64,000 nucleotides of DNA from positions 44,827 to 108,826 of the forward strand of contig JADKCV010000020.1 in the NCBI GenBank assembly GCA_016718655.1. The letters run 5' to 3'. This document shows, one piece after another, positions 1 through 8,754 of the stretch. The notes below the pieces were generated by a model, which had not been told where the DNA came from, ran no database searches, and saw only the letters and a program-made list of their open reading frames with translations. Position 1 is the stretch's first letter; each line of letters opens with the position of its first letter. This DNA comes from Flavobacteriales bacterium (lineage in GTDB: Bacteria; Bacteroidota; Bacteroidia; Flavobacteriales_F; PHOS-HE28). A program made the position numbers and the translations under genes.

Positions 1-144
1 TATGCGGGTTGGAAGGTGGCCAAGCCTCTGATCGCCTACCGCGATCAGCACGGACCATTCTCCAGCGTTCAGGATATCACAGCCTGTCAGGCGGTGGGAG
101 AGGACGTCTTCCGTAAACTTGCGCCCTATCTCACCGTGGAGTGA
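1..144 (+). CDS. Helix-hairpin-helix domain protein, C-terminal end (partial)
   Basis: An open frame enters from the left edge and ends in TGA at 142-144, giving 47 residues that finish in KLAPYLTVE. The pattern of an LIAYRDQHGPF stretch, then a short hydrophobic helix and a VGEDVFRKLAPYL stretch resembles the helix-hairpin-helix DNA-binding repeats of ComEA-like proteins. The stop overlaps the GTG start of apt (GTGA at 141-144), so the two are probably translated together. The N-terminus and any signal peptide lie outside the window, so the exact role cannot be stated. Confidence 0.7.
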   Translation, partial: YAGWKVAKPLIAYRDQHGPFSSVQDITACQAVGEDVFRKLAPYLTVE

Positions 145-677
145 TCCCAACGTTGGAACAACGGCTCAAGGCCGCCGTACGCGATGTCCCCGACTTTCCG
201 AAGCCGGGCATCCTGTTCCGCGACATCACCCCCGTGCTGGAGGACCCCGTTCTCTGTCACGCTGTGTTGGACGGATTCATGGATGCCCTTAAGGGTGGAC
301 CCATCGATGCGGTGGCCGGGGTGGAGAGCCGTGGATTCCTCTTCGGACTGCCTTTGGCCATGCGCCTCGGTGTGCCTTTCATCACAGTGCGCAAAAAGGG
401 CAAGCTGCCTTACCGTACCGTCAGCTACAGCTATGACCTGGAATATGGCAGCGCGGCCATCGAGATGCACGAGGATGTGCTGAAGCCCGGCATGAACGTA
501 CTGGTGCACGACGATCTGCTGGCCACCGGCGGTACAGCGGCAGCAACCGCCGAACTCATTCACATGCAGGGTGCACGGACCGCCGGGTTCGCCTTCCTGA
601 TCGAACTATCCTTCCTTGCAGGCGTTGACCGGTTGAAGCCCTATGGCGCCGGCATCACCCGCTTGGTGACCTACTGA
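141..677 (+). CDS. apt: Adenine phosphoribosyltransferase
   Basis: This is a 178-residue protein of the usual Apt length. It salvages adenine by joining it to PRPP, giving AMP and pyrophosphate in the cytoplasm. The N-terminus has the family's DFPKPGILFRDITP stretch (residues 18-31). An ESRGF motif (62-66) is followed by the type I PRPP-binding loop VLVHDDLLATGGT (about 120-132). The start is GTG at 141, overlapping the preceding stop by 4 nt; no ATG lies before the conserved N-terminus. The acyl-CoA dehydrogenase begins 3 nt after the stop. Confidence 0.95.
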   Translation: MIPTLEQRLKAAVRDVPDFPKPGILFRDITPVLEDPVLCHAVLDGFMDALKGGPIDAVAGVESRGFLFGLPLAMRLGVPFITVRKKGKLPYRTVSYSYDLEYGSAAIEMHEDVLKPGMNVLVHDDLLATGGTAAATAELIHMQGARTAGFAFLIELSFLAGVDRLKPYGAGITRLVTY

Positions 678-680
678 ACC

Positions 681-1826
681 ATGGAATTCCACACCACCGA
701 AAGTCAGACCATGATCGCACAGGCCGTGCGTGACCTGTGCGAACGCGAGCTCCGTCCCCATGTGATGGAATGGGACGAGGCCCAGCACCTGCCCATCGAC
801 CTACTGAAGAACCACTTCGGTCCGGCCGGCATGTTGGGTGTGTTGGTGCCCGAGGAGTACGGAGGCGCCGGCCTCAGCTATTTCGAGTACATCACCACCA
901 TCGTGGAGGTGACCAAGGTATGCAGCAGTGTGGGCCTCAGCGTGGCCGCGCACAACAGCCTGTGCACCGGCCACATCCTACAGTTCGGCAACGAGGAACA
1001 GAAGCGGAAGTGGCTACCCAAGCTCGCCACCGGCCAATGGCTGGGCGCCTGGGCCTTGACCGAACCCAACACCGGCAGCGACGCCATGCGCATGAAGTGC
1101 ACGGCGCGTAAAGAGGGCAATGAGTGGGTGTTGAACGGTACGAAGTGTTGGATCACGCACGGGAAGAGCAGCGATGTGGTGGTGGTGATCGCCCGCACCG
1201 GCGAGCTGCTGGACAGCAAGGGCATGACCGCTTTCGTGGTGGAGCGTGGTACACCAGGGTTGAAAGCCGGTAAGAAGGAGAATAAGCTGGGCATGCGCGC
1301 CAGCGAGACCGCCGAGGTCATCTTCGATGAGTGCCGTATCCCTGCTGATAATGTCCTGGGCAAAGAGGGAGAGGGCTTCCAACAGGCGATGAAGATCCTG
1401 GACGGGGGGCGGATAAGCATAGCCGCCCTCAGCCTGGGCATCGCCAAAGGCGCCTACGAAGCCAGTGTGAAGTATGCCAAGGAACGCGAGCAGTTCGGCC
1501 AACCCATCGCCAACTTCCAAGCCATCGCCTTCAAGTTGGCCGATATGGCCACGCGGATCGAAGCCGCCGAGTTGTTGACCTTGCAAGCAGCCGACCTGAA
1601 GAACAGGCATAAGAAGATGACCACCGAGAGCGCCATGGCCAAGTACTATGCCAGCGAGGTGTGCGTGTGGGCCAGTAACGAGGCGGTGCAGATCTTCGGA
1701 GGGTACGGTTACACCAAGGACTTCCCGGTCGAAAAGTTCTACCGCGACAGCAAGCTCTGCACGATCGGCGAAGGCACCAGTGAGATCCAAAAGCTGGTGA
1801 TCAGCCGAAATGTGCTCAAAGGTTGA
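681..1826 (+). CDS. Acyl-CoA dehydrogenase (short-chain/butyryl type)
   Basis: The protein is 381 residues, the standard length for a soluble FAD-dependent acyl-CoA dehydrogenase, which introduces the alpha-beta double bond of acyl-CoA in beta-oxidation. Landmarks are WALTEPNTGSDA (FAD/substrate binding), the YAKEREQFGQPIANFQ helix and the C-terminal FGGYGYTKDFPVEKFYRD stretch. The GEGTSEIQ segment places the likely catalytic base at Glu364, as in short- and medium-chain members. The ATG at 681 follows apt by 3 nt, so they may share a transcript. Chain-length specificity cannot be settled from sequence alone. Confidence 0.93.
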   Translation: MEFHTTESQTMIAQAVRDLCERELRPHVMEWDEAQHLPIDLLKNHFGPAGMLGVLVPEEYGGAGLSYFEYITTIVEVTKVCSSVGLSVAAHNSLCTGHILQFGNEEQKRKWLPKLATGQWLGAWALTEPNTGSDAMRMKCTARKEGNEWVLNGTKCWITHGKSSDVVVVIARTGELLDSKGMTAFVVERGTPGLKAGKKENKLGMRASETAEVIFDECRIPADNVLGKEGEGFQQAMKILDGGRISIAALSLGIAKGAYEASVKYAKEREQFGQPIANFQAIAFKLADMATRIEAAELLTLQAADLKNRHKKMTTESAMAKYYASEVCVWASNEAVQIFGGYGYTKDFPVEKFYRDSKLCTIGEGTSEIQKLVISRNVLKG

Positions 1827-1857
1827 CGGGACCACCCAACGCTTTCCACGAGACCAC

Positions 1858-1887
1858 TTGGATTATTCATCACGGGTGCTATATTTG
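1858..1887 (+). promoter_or_regulatory. Bacteroidota-type promoter for rpsU
   Basis: TTG at 1858-1860, a 19-nt spacer, then TATATTTG at 1880-1887 match the TTG / TAnnTTTG consensus of the Bacteroidota primary sigma factor. The expected transcript start is about 20 nt before the rpsU ATG. The promoter begins some 30 nt after the acyl-CoA dehydrogenase stop, so rpsU is its own unit. Confidence 0.8.
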
Positions 1888-1911
1888 CGCCCCCGAAAGA
1901 AGAAAACGACC

Positions 1912-2103
1912 ATGCTGATCATCCCAGTGAAGGAAGGCGAGAGCATCGATAAGGCGCTCAAGAAATTCAAGAAGAAGTTCGAGCGCACCCAGACGATGCG
2001 TCAGCTGCGTAAGCGTCAGAGCTTCACAAAGCCCTCCGTGTCCCGTCGCAAGGAGATGATCCGAGCCGCGTACAAGCTCGGCATGCAGACCGAACAGGAA
2101 TAA
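1912..2103 (+). CDS. rpsU: 30S ribosomal protein S21
   Basis: This encodes 63 residues beginning MLIIPVKEGESIDKALKKF, the invariant start of bacterial S21, followed by a highly basic tail. S21 sits on the small subunit platform near the anti-Shine-Dalgarno region of 16S rRNA. A longer in-frame reading from 1810 exists, but it would start upstream of the promoter and lacks family similarity, so ATG 1912 is chosen. The gene has its own promoter and a strong terminator directly after it. The rpsU, xerC, hpf, tRNA, tuf order is typical of Bacteroidota. Confidence 0.96.
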   Translation: MLIIPVKEGESIDKALKKFKKKFERTQTMRQLRKRQSFTKPSVSRRKEMIRAAYKLGMQTEQE

Positions 2104-2122
2104 TCCTGTCGTCCGTGCGTTG

Positions 2123-2163
2123 AAGAAGGGGAAAGGTCCTATGGGACTTTTCCCCTTCTTTGT
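2123..2163 (+). terminator. Rho-independent terminator after rpsU
   Basis: A 17-bp stem (2123-2139 pairing with 2144-2160, one G.U pair) closes a TATG loop and is followed by TGTTGTTG. It lies 20 nt past the rpsU stop and abuts the recombinase start. Confidence 0.85.
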
Positions 2164-2168
2164 TGTTG

Positions 2169-3086
2169 ATGCCCATTGATCGTTACCTGGACCATCTCGC
2201 TTACGAGAAGCGCTGCAGTGCGCACACCGTGCTGGCCTACCGGCGCGACCTGGTGCAGTTCGTGGCCTTTCTTTCCGGTCATGGAGGTGTTCCGATCGAA
2301 CGGGCTACCGACCGGATGATCCGGCTGTGGATGATGCAGTTGATGGAGCAGGGAACCGGTCCGCGATCGGTGAACCGCAAATTGAGCGCATTGAGGGGAT
2401 ACTACCGGTTCGCAAAGCTGGTTGGCGAGGTGACCAGCGAGCCCACCGCATTGATCGACCCACCCAAGACCCCCAAACGGTTACCTGAGTTCGTAGAGGA
2501 GGTCCGGATGGAACGGCTGTTCGAAGAACTGAAGTGGCCCGAAGGATTCAAGGGGGATACGGATAGGGTGGTCCTGGAGGTCCTCTACGGTACCGGAATG
2601 CGTTTGGCCGAACTTCTCGGATTGACCGTCGGGGACGTCGATCTGGAAAGGAGTGCCGTACGGGTCCTGGGCAAAAGGAACAAGGAACGCATCATTCCGC
2701 TCGGGGACAGGCTGGTGGACCTGCTGGCAGGGTACCTGGCTACGCGGAAAGGCCGTTTTGGCACCTTGGAGCCCCGGCAGCCGCTGTTGGTCGATGAAAA
2801 GGAGAAACCCTTGGCCCGACGCAGCGTACAACGCTTGGTAGTGCATTACCTTAGTGGGGTCACCTCCCAGCATAAACGATCGCCGCATGTGCTTCGACAT
2901 ACCTTCGCTACTCACCTGTTGGAACATGGCGCTGACCTCAACGCCGTAAAGGAATTGCTGGGACATGCAGGATTGGCAGCCACACAGGTGTACACGCACA
3001 ATACGGTCGAAAAACTCAGAAAAGTCCACGCTCAAGCGCACCCACGAGGGGGCGGGGGCGTTCCCATGAAACCAAATGAACCCTAG
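2169..3086 (+). CDS. xerC: Tyrosine recombinase, XerC/XerD type
   Basis: This is a 305-residue site-specific recombinase with the full length and catalytic set of XerC/D enzymes, which resolve chromosome dimers at dif with FtsK. An N-terminal SAM-like core-binding domain (about 1-90) precedes the catalytic domain. Catalytic residues visible are Arg145 (GTGMRLAELL), Lys169 (GKRNKE), His240 and Arg243 (HVLRHTFATH), His266 (LLGHAG) and the nucleophile Tyr275 (TQVYTH). ATG 2169 is preferred over TTG codons at 2160-2168, which lie in the rpsU terminator. XerC versus XerD cannot be told apart without a second copy for comparison. hpf starts 4 nt downstream. Confidence 0.9.
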   Translation: MPIDRYLDHLAYEKRCSAHTVLAYRRDLVQFVAFLSGHGGVPIERATDRMIRLWMMQLMEQGTGPRSVNRKLSALRGYYRFAKLVGEVTSEPTALIDPPKTPKRLPEFVEEVRMERLFEELKWPEGFKGDTDRVVLEVLYGTGMRLAELLGLTVGDVDLERSAVRVLGKRNKERIIPLGDRLVDLLAGYLATRKGRFGTLEPRQPLLVDEKEKPLARRSVQRLVVHYLSGVTSQHKRSPHVLRHTFATHLLEHGADLNAVKELLGHAGLAATQVYTHNTVEKLRKVHAQAHPRGGGGVPMKPNEP

Positions 3087-3090
3087 TACC

Positions 3091-3395
3091 ATGAACTTGA
3101 ACGTGCATTCGATCCATTTCGACGCAGATAACAAGCTGGTCACCTTCATTCAGGACAAACTGTCCAAGCTTCATCAGTTCCACGACAACATCTTGAGCGG
3201 GGAGGTCTTCCTGCGCTTGGAACATGATGGTGAGAACCGTGAGAACAAGGTGGTGAGATCCGCCTAGCGGTACCCGGTCGGGAGCACTTTGCGAAGCGCC
3301 AAGGCAAGAGTTTCGAAGAGGCCGCCATCGGAGCAGTGGAAGCACTACGCAGCCAGGTGGAACGGGCCAAGGAGCGCCTACGCCAGGCATCCTGA
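3091..3395 (+). CDS. hpf: Ribosome hibernation promoting factor, broken by a -1 frameshift
   Basis: Short-form HPF/RaiA dimerises or inactivates 70S ribosomes in stationary phase. The frame from ATG 3091 reads MNLNVHSIHFDADNKL and continues well to NKVV, then stops at 3267. Adding one base near 3255 (GTGGTGAG to GTGGTGGAG) restores EIRLAVPGREHFAKRQGK and an EAAIGAVEALRSQVERAK helix, ending at TGA 3393-3395. The repaired protein is 101 residues, the usual size for Bacteroidota. The missing base is in a G pair, so an assembly error is the likeliest cause; a real loss is possible. The gene lies just after xerC and has its own terminator. Confidence 0.85.
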
Positions 3396-3440
3396 GGCTT
3401 GGAAACATCCGTGTCACCCTGTCGCTAGGCCGGGTGGGGC

Positions 3441-3473
3441 AAGGCCACGAAGCAATTCGTGGCCTTGTTGTTT
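3441..3473 (+). terminator. Terminator after hpf
   Basis: An 11-bp perfect stem (AAGGCCACGAA at 3441-3451 with its complement at 3456-3466) closes a GCAA loop and is followed by GTTGTTT. It overlaps the -33 element of the next promoter. Confidence 0.8.
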
Positions 3474-3501
3474 GGTGGTGATCGGGATCTTGCTACATTT
3501 G
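3471..3501 (+). promoter_or_regulatory. Promoter of the tRNA-tuf-secE-nusG-ribosomal protein cluster
   Basis: TTTG at 3471-3474, exactly 19 nt, then TACATTTG at 3494-3501 is an exact match to the Bacteroidota TTTG-N19-TAnnTTTG consensus. It stands about 68 nt before the first tRNA. It is the only clear promoter seen before tuf. Confidence 0.85.
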
Positions 3502-3568
3502 CAGCCCCTTTCCGGCCCATCCGGTCGTGGAGGGGACTTGAAAGAGCGTTCTTTTCCTTGTTGTACAG

Positions 3569-3641
3569 GCCAATGTAGCTCAGCTGGTAGAGCAGCTGAT
3601 TTGTAATCAGCCGGTCGGGGGTTCGAGTCCCTTCATTGGCT
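3569..3641 (+). tRNA. tRNA-Thr (anticodon TGT)
   Basis: A 73-nt cloverleaf is closed by acceptor stem GCCAATG / CATTGGC, with D-arm GCTCAGCTGGTAGAGC, anticodon loop TTTGTAA and T-arm GGTTCGAGTCC. The CCA end is not encoded. It is the first gene after the cluster promoter. Confidence 0.95.
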
Positions 3642-3657
3642 CCGAGAGCCGATCAAA

Positions 3658-3743
3658 GGGGAGATACCCAAGTGGCCAACGGGGGCAGACTGTAAATCTG
3701 CTGCTTCACAGCTTCGTAGGTTCGAATCCTGCTCTCCCCACCA
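3658..3743 (+). tRNA. tRNA-Tyr (anticodon GTA)
   Basis: Acceptor stem GGGGAGA / TCTCCCC, anticodon loop CTGTAAA and a long variable arm typical of class II tRNA-Tyr are visible. The CCA end is encoded at 3741-3743, unlike the flanking threonine and glycine tRNAs. Confidence 0.95.
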
Positions 3744-3815
3744 CTCGTTCGGAGCCGATACCGCCGCTTCCAGGCAGGTATTCCGAAGTGGAGGAGGATC
3801 CCAAGCCGGCACTAT

Positions 3816-3888
3816 GCGGGAGTAGCTCAGTTGGTAGAGCATCAGCCTTCCAAGCTGAACGTCGCGGGTTCGAGTCTCGTCTCCCGCT
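3816..3888 (+). tRNA. tRNA-Gly (anticodon TCC)
   Basis: A 73-nt cloverleaf has acceptor stem GCGGGAG / CTCCCGC, anticodon loop CTTCCAA and T-arm GGTTCGAGTCT. The CCA end is not encoded. Confidence 0.95.
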
Positions 3889-3976
3889 CTAAGGTCGATC
3901 AGGCGCCATTATCCAGGCGCATGGTAGGCTCCAACACCGGTCCCCCACCCAGGGGGTCGGAGAAATTTCGATAAAG

Positions 3977-4048
<72 letters not shown>

Positions 4049-4155
4049 CCAGTAGCTCTGAATGGCTAAGCTGCATCCGACCCTGGTCGGAGAGGCCCTG
4101 TACAGCAAAGTGAAGGACCGATACAGAACACGAACAACCCAACGACCGAACGACA

Positions 4156-5343
<1,188 letters not shown>

Positions 5344-5368
5344 TAACGCACATAGCCATTGGTGGCAG

Positions 5369-5396
5369 GGCCGATCCTCCGTAAGGTGGATCGGCC
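5369..5396 (+). terminator. Hairpin between tuf and tRNA-Trp
   Basis: GGCCGATCC at 5369-5377 pairs with GGATCGGCC at 5388-5396, giving a 12-bp stem with one mismatch and a GTAA loop. It is 26 nt past the tuf stop. No T-run follows, so it may be an attenuator or RNA-processing signal and not a full terminator. Confidence 0.45.
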
Positions 5397-5431
5397 TTCG
5401 CCGCCGATAGGAGAGAAGGAAAAGATACCCT

Positions 5432-5504
5432 ACGGGTGTAGCTCAATTGGTAGAGCGAAGGTCTCCAAAACCTTAGGCTGCGGGTTCGATTCCTGCCACC
5501 CGTG
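5432..5504 (+). tRNA. tRNA-Trp (anticodon CCA)
   Basis: A 73-nt cloverleaf has acceptor stem ACGGGTG / CACCCGT, D-arm GCTCAATTGGTAGAGC, anticodon loop CTCCAAA and T-arm GGTTCGATTCC. It sits directly before secE, the standard Bacteroidota arrangement. Confidence 0.95.
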
Positions 5505-5525
5505 CCCAACGAAGATCATAACAAC

Positions 5526-5759
5526 GTGGCAAGCTTCAAGACATACCTGAGCGAGAGCTATAACGAGCTCATGAACAAGGTGAGTTGGCCCACCTGGAAG
5601 GAACTCCAGGGCAGCGCCATCGTCGTTCTGGTCTCTGCTCTCATCCTTTCGGTGATCATCTTCCTGATGGACTACATCTTCGGGGTCCAGAACATGGGAC
5701 CGAGCGATACCAATCCCTGGAAGGGGATGTTGGGGTTCATCTACAAACTCATGAACTGA
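5526..5759 (+). CDS. secE: Preprotein translocase subunit SecE
   Basis: SecE is the small clamp subunit of the SecYEG inner-membrane channel. The 77-residue protein has the amphipathic helix YLSESYNELMNKVSWPTW, followed by one transmembrane helix (IVVLVSALILSVIIFLMDYIF). A longer in-frame GTG at 5502 overlaps the last bases of tRNA-Trp (ends 5504) and would add only polar residues. GTG 5526, giving MASFKTYLSESYNEL, matches family N-termini and is preferred. nusG begins 1 nt after the stop. Confidence 0.9.
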   Translation: MASFKTYLSESYNELMNKVSWPTWKELQGSAIVVLVSALILSVIIFLMDYIFGVQNMGPSDTNPWKGMLGFIYKLMN

Positions 5760-5760
5760 G

Positions 5761-6312
5761 ATGGCAGCGGGCACCAAGAAGTGGTATGTGATCCGGGCCA
5801 TCAGCGGCAAGGAGAAGAAGGTGAAGGAGATGGTGGATCTGGAAGTGTCCCGCTCGAACATGGGTACACACATCTCACAGGTGCTCATCCCCATGGAGAA
5901 GTTCTACCAGATCCGCGAAGGCAAGAAGGTGAGCAAGGAGCGCAACTTCTTCCCCGGTTATGTGCTGATGGAGGCCGATCTCACCGGCGAGATCGCCCAC
6001 ACCATCAAGAACATGCCCAACGTGATCGGCTTCCTGGGTGCAGAAAAGGGTGGAGATCCGGTGCCTTTGCGTCAGAGCGAGGTGAACCGTATCCTGGGAA
6101 CCGTCGATGAGTTGGCCGATGCGGACGCTACGAACCACAATCCCTACCATGTAGGGGAGGGTGTGAAAGTGATCGATGGTCCTTTCAACGGTTTCAACGG
6201 AGTGATCGAAGAGATCAACGAGGAGAAGAAGAAATTGAAGGTCATGGTGAAGATCTTCGGACGTAAGACCCCGCTGGAGTTGAGCTTCATGCAGGTGGAA
6301 AAGGAGGTCTGA
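5761..6312 (+). CDS. nusG: Transcription termination/antitermination factor NusG
   Basis: The 183-residue protein has an N-terminal NGN domain (KWYVIRAISGKEKKVKE; FFPGYVLMEADL) that contacts RNA polymerase. The C-terminal KOW domain (GEGVKVIDGPFNGFNGVIEEI) binds Rho or ribosomal protein S10. It lies between secE and the L11 operon, an order conserved across bacteria, and is transcribed with them. Start ATG 5761 is one base after the secE stop. Confidence 0.96.
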   Translation: MAAGTKKWYVIRAISGKEKKVKEMVDLEVSRSNMGTHISQVLIPMEKFYQIREGKKVSKERNFFPGYVLMEADLTGEIAHTIKNMPNVIGFLGAEKGGDPVPLRQSEVNRILGTVDELADADATNHNPYHVGEGVKVIDGPFNGFNGVIEEINEEKKKLKVMVKIFGRKTPLELSFMQVEKEV

Positions 6313-6395
6313 TCACCGTGATAACCACGAATAGCAAGCAAACCCGTCCGAGCTGACCGTCAGGAAAGCGTTACGAAGGACACAAATCAAGAACA

Positions 6396-6833
6396 ATGGC
6401 AAAGGAGATCGCAGCGTTGATCAAGCTGCAAGTGAAGGGTGGCGCGGCCAACCCATCGCCCCCCATCGGCCCCGCACTGGGTGCCAAGGGCGTGAACATC
6501 ATGGAGTTCTGCAAGCAGTTCAATGCGCGCACGCAGGACAAGCCAGGAAAGGTATTACCGGTGGTGATCACCGTTTACGGCGACAAGTCGTTCGACTTCA
6601 TCATCAAGACCCCGCCCGCAGCGGTGCAGATCATCGATGCGGCCAAGATCAAGGGTGGCAGCGGTGTTCCACATAGTAAGAAAGTAGGCAGCATCACTTG
6701 GGAACAAGTGAAGGCCATCGCTGAGGACAAGATGCCCGATCTGAACTGCTTCAAACTGGAGAGCGCCATGAGCATGGTGGCTGGTACGGCACGCAGCATG
6801 GGTGTAACCGTGACCGGAGATAAACCCTTCTGA
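6396..6833 (+). CDS. rplK: 50S ribosomal protein L11
   Basis: The 145-residue protein starts MAKEIAALIKLQVKGGAANPSP, with the proline-rich PSPPIGPALG hinge of L11. The rRNA-binding C-terminal domain ends in SMGVTVTGDKPF. L11 binds the GTPase-associated centre of 23S rRNA. It heads the rplKAJL group; the rplA start is 10 nt downstream. Confidence 0.97.
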   Translation: MAKEIAALIKLQVKGGAANPSPPIGPALGAKGVNIMEFCKQFNARTQDKPGKVLPVVITVYGDKSFDFIIKTPPAAVQIIDAAKIKGGSGVPHSKKVGSITWEQVKAIAEDKMPDLNCFKLESAMSMVAGTARSMGVTVTGDKPF

Positions 6834-6843
6834 ACCAAGCACC

Positions 6844-7539
6844 ATGGCAACCCTGACCAAGAAGCGTAAAGCAGCGCTGTCCAAGTTCGACACCGCCAAG
6901 GTGTACACGTTGGATGAAGCGACCCAGATCGTGAAACAAGTGAGTACGACCAAGTTCGATGCTACGGTGGATATCGCCGTTCGCTTGGGCGTGGACCCGC
7001 GTAAGAGCACCGAAATGGTGCGTGGTACCGTGAGCCTACCGCATGGCACGGGCCGTACGGTGAACGTACTGGTGCTGGCCGATCCCGCCAAGTGCGAGGA
7101 AGCGATGGCGGCTGGTGCCGACATGGCCGGTCTGGATGAATACATCGAGAAGATCAAGGGCGGTTGGACGAACGTGGATGTGATCATCTGCACACCTGCC
7201 GTGATGGCCAAAGTGGGTGCACTGGGCCGTGTGCTCGGTCCCCGCGGCCTGATGCCGAACCCCAAGACCGGAACCGTGACCATGGATGTTGCCAAGGCGG
7301 TGAAGGAGGTCAAGGCCGGTAAGATCGATTTCAAGGTGGACAAGGCCGGTATCATCCACGCGGTGATCGGCAAGGCCTCCTTCGATGCGAACAAGTTGAG
7401 CGAGAACGCCAACGAGATCCTGCAGACCTTGGTGAAGCTGAAGCCCAGCACCGCCAAGGGAGCCTACATCAAGAGCATCAGCATCAGCAGTACCATGAGC
7501 CCCGGCGTGCAGGTGGACACCCGCACCGTAACGGTCTGA
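6844..7539 (+). CDS. rplA: 50S ribosomal protein L1
   Basis: The 231-residue protein has the L1 signatures DATVDIAVRLGVDPRKS and the GRVLGPRGLMPNPKTGTV stretch that contacts 23S rRNA in the L1 stalk. It runs to VDTRTVTV. In other bacteria L1 also represses translation of its own operon; no mimic site was worked out here. It is 10 nt after rplK and 15 nt before rplJ. Confidence 0.97.
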   Translation: MATLTKKRKAALSKFDTAKVYTLDEATQIVKQVSTTKFDATVDIAVRLGVDPRKSTEMVRGTVSLPHGTGRTVNVLVLADPAKCEEAMAAGADMAGLDEYIEKIKGGWTNVDVIICTPAVMAKVGALGRVLGPRGLMPNPKTGTVTMDVAKAVKEVKAGKIDFKVDKAGIIHAVIGKASFDANKLSENANEILQTLVKLKPSTAKGAYIKSISISSTMSPGVQVDTRTVTV

Positions 7540-7554
7540 TAACAGCACTGAACA

Positions 7555-8085
7555 ATGGCAACCCGTAGCGAAAAAGACCAGGCGATCAACGTCCTCGTCG
7601 AAGAGATAAAGGCCACCAGCGTGCTGTACCTGGCCGATACCACGTCCATGGACGCGGAGGCCACCAGTAATCTGCGTCGCGCCTGCAACAAGGCCGGTAT
7701 CCGGATGAAAGTGGTGAAGAACAGCTTGCTTCAGAAGGCCATGGAGCGTGTGGAAGGTCGCGATTACAGCGGCATCATCCCCACGCTGAAAGGGCAGACG
7801 AGCATCCTGTTCGCCGAAAAGGGCAACGCCCCTGCGAAACTGATCAAGGACTTCCGCAAGAAGGATACGAAGCCTGCGTTGAAGAGCGCTTGGATCGATG
7901 AGGCCGTATTCGTTGGCGATGACCAACTTGTGATGCTGAGCACCCTCAAAGGCAAGGAAGAACTCCTCGGCGAGATCATCGGCCTGCTGCAAAGCCCGAT
8001 GAAGAATGTGATCAGTGGCCTGCAAGGAAGCGGTGCACACAAGATCGCTGGCCTGGTGAAGACCCTGCAGGAAAGGGCCGCATAA
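7555..8085 (+). CDS. rplJ: 50S ribosomal protein L10
   Basis: L10 anchors L7/L12 dimers to the ribosomal stalk. The 176-residue protein has the SVLYLADTTSMDAEATSNLRR and KVVKNSLLQKAM segments typical of L10, and a C-terminal helix (HKIAGLVKTLQERAA) that receives L7/L12. It is part of the rplKAJL run. A 96-nt gap before rplL carries no promoter match that I could find. Confidence 0.96.
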   Translation: MATRSEKDQAINVLVEEIKATSVLYLADTTSMDAEATSNLRRACNKAGIRMKVVKNSLLQKAMERVEGRDYSGIIPTLKGQTSILFAEKGNAPAKLIKDFRKKDTKPALKSAWIDEAVFVGDDQLVMLSTLKGKEELLGEIIGLLQSPMKNVISGLQGSGAHKIAGLVKTLQERAA

Positions 8086-8181
8086 AAAGACATAATCGGG
8101 ACGGCGATACCGCCGCCTCGACAAACGCGTTACGCACTTCCCGATAGCTTCTCTACAACCGAAAGTAACAACCCCCGAAAG

Positions 8182-8559
8182 ATGGCAGACATCAAAGCCC
8201 TGGGCGATCAGCTCGTAGGCCTCACCGTGAAAGAGGTGAACGAACTGGCCCAGTACCTGAAGGACGAATACAAGATCGAACCGGCAGCTGCTGCCGTAGC
8301 CGTGGCCGCTGGCCCTGCTGCTGGTGGTGGAGAAGTCGCTGAAGCCAAGACGAGCTTCGACGTGATCCTGAAGGCCGGCGGCCAGAACAAGCTCGCCGTG
8401 GTGAAGCTCGTGAAGGAGCTCACCGGCCTCGGACTGAAGGAGGCCAAGGACCTGGTCGACGGCGCTCCCAAGCCGCTGAAGGAAGGTGTGTCCAAAGAGG
8501 ACGCTGAAAGCCTGAAGCAGCAACTGACGGAAGCCGGCGCCGAAGTTGAGGTCAAGTAA
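8182..8559 (+). CDS. rplL: 50S ribosomal protein L7/L12
   Basis: The 125-residue protein has an N-terminal dimerisation domain (LGDQLVGLTVKEVNELAQYLKDEY), an alanine-rich hinge (AAAAVAVAAGPAAGGG) and the C-terminal factor-binding domain (AKTSFDVILKAGG; GLKEAKDLVDGAPKPLKEGV). It recruits translational GTPases. An inverted repeat follows before rpoB. Confidence 0.97.
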   Translation: MADIKALGDQLVGLTVKEVNELAQYLKDEYKIEPAAAAVAVAAGPAAGGGEVAEAKTSFDVILKAGGQNKLAVVKLVKELTGLGLKEAKDLVDGAPKPLKEGVSKEDAESLKQQLTEAGAEVEVK

Positions 8560-8582
8560 GATCCTCACAGCGCCTGCGTCAC

Positions 8583-8627
8583 AGCAGCACGGAAAGGCCC
8601 CACGGCGGGCCTTTCCGGCTGTGCTGT
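8583..8627 (+). terminator. Hairpin/attenuator between rplL and rpoB
   Basis: A perfect 10-bp core, GGAAAGGCCC at 8591-8600 with its complement at 8607-8616, extends outward through imperfect AGCAG/CTGT arms. There is no T-run. It sits about 25 nt after rplL and 127 nt before rpoB. A partial terminator at this junction is known in other bacteria, where it sets the ratio of L7/L12 to RNA polymerase; that role here is inferred. Confidence 0.55.
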
Positions 8628-8754
8628 GATCGCGTCGTTCCAAGGCGGCAGTGCCGCACAATGACCGCAGTGGGCTTGATCCACCACCTGCGATAGTCCT
8701 GGACAAGTCGGATCCCTGTCGACAGGTCGTCTTCCGTTCCCTACATACGCACCC

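Noticed and set aside
5502..5525. Longer secE start at GTG 5502
   Set aside because: It overlaps the acceptor end of tRNA-Trp (ends 5504), and the added residues do not match SecE N-termini.
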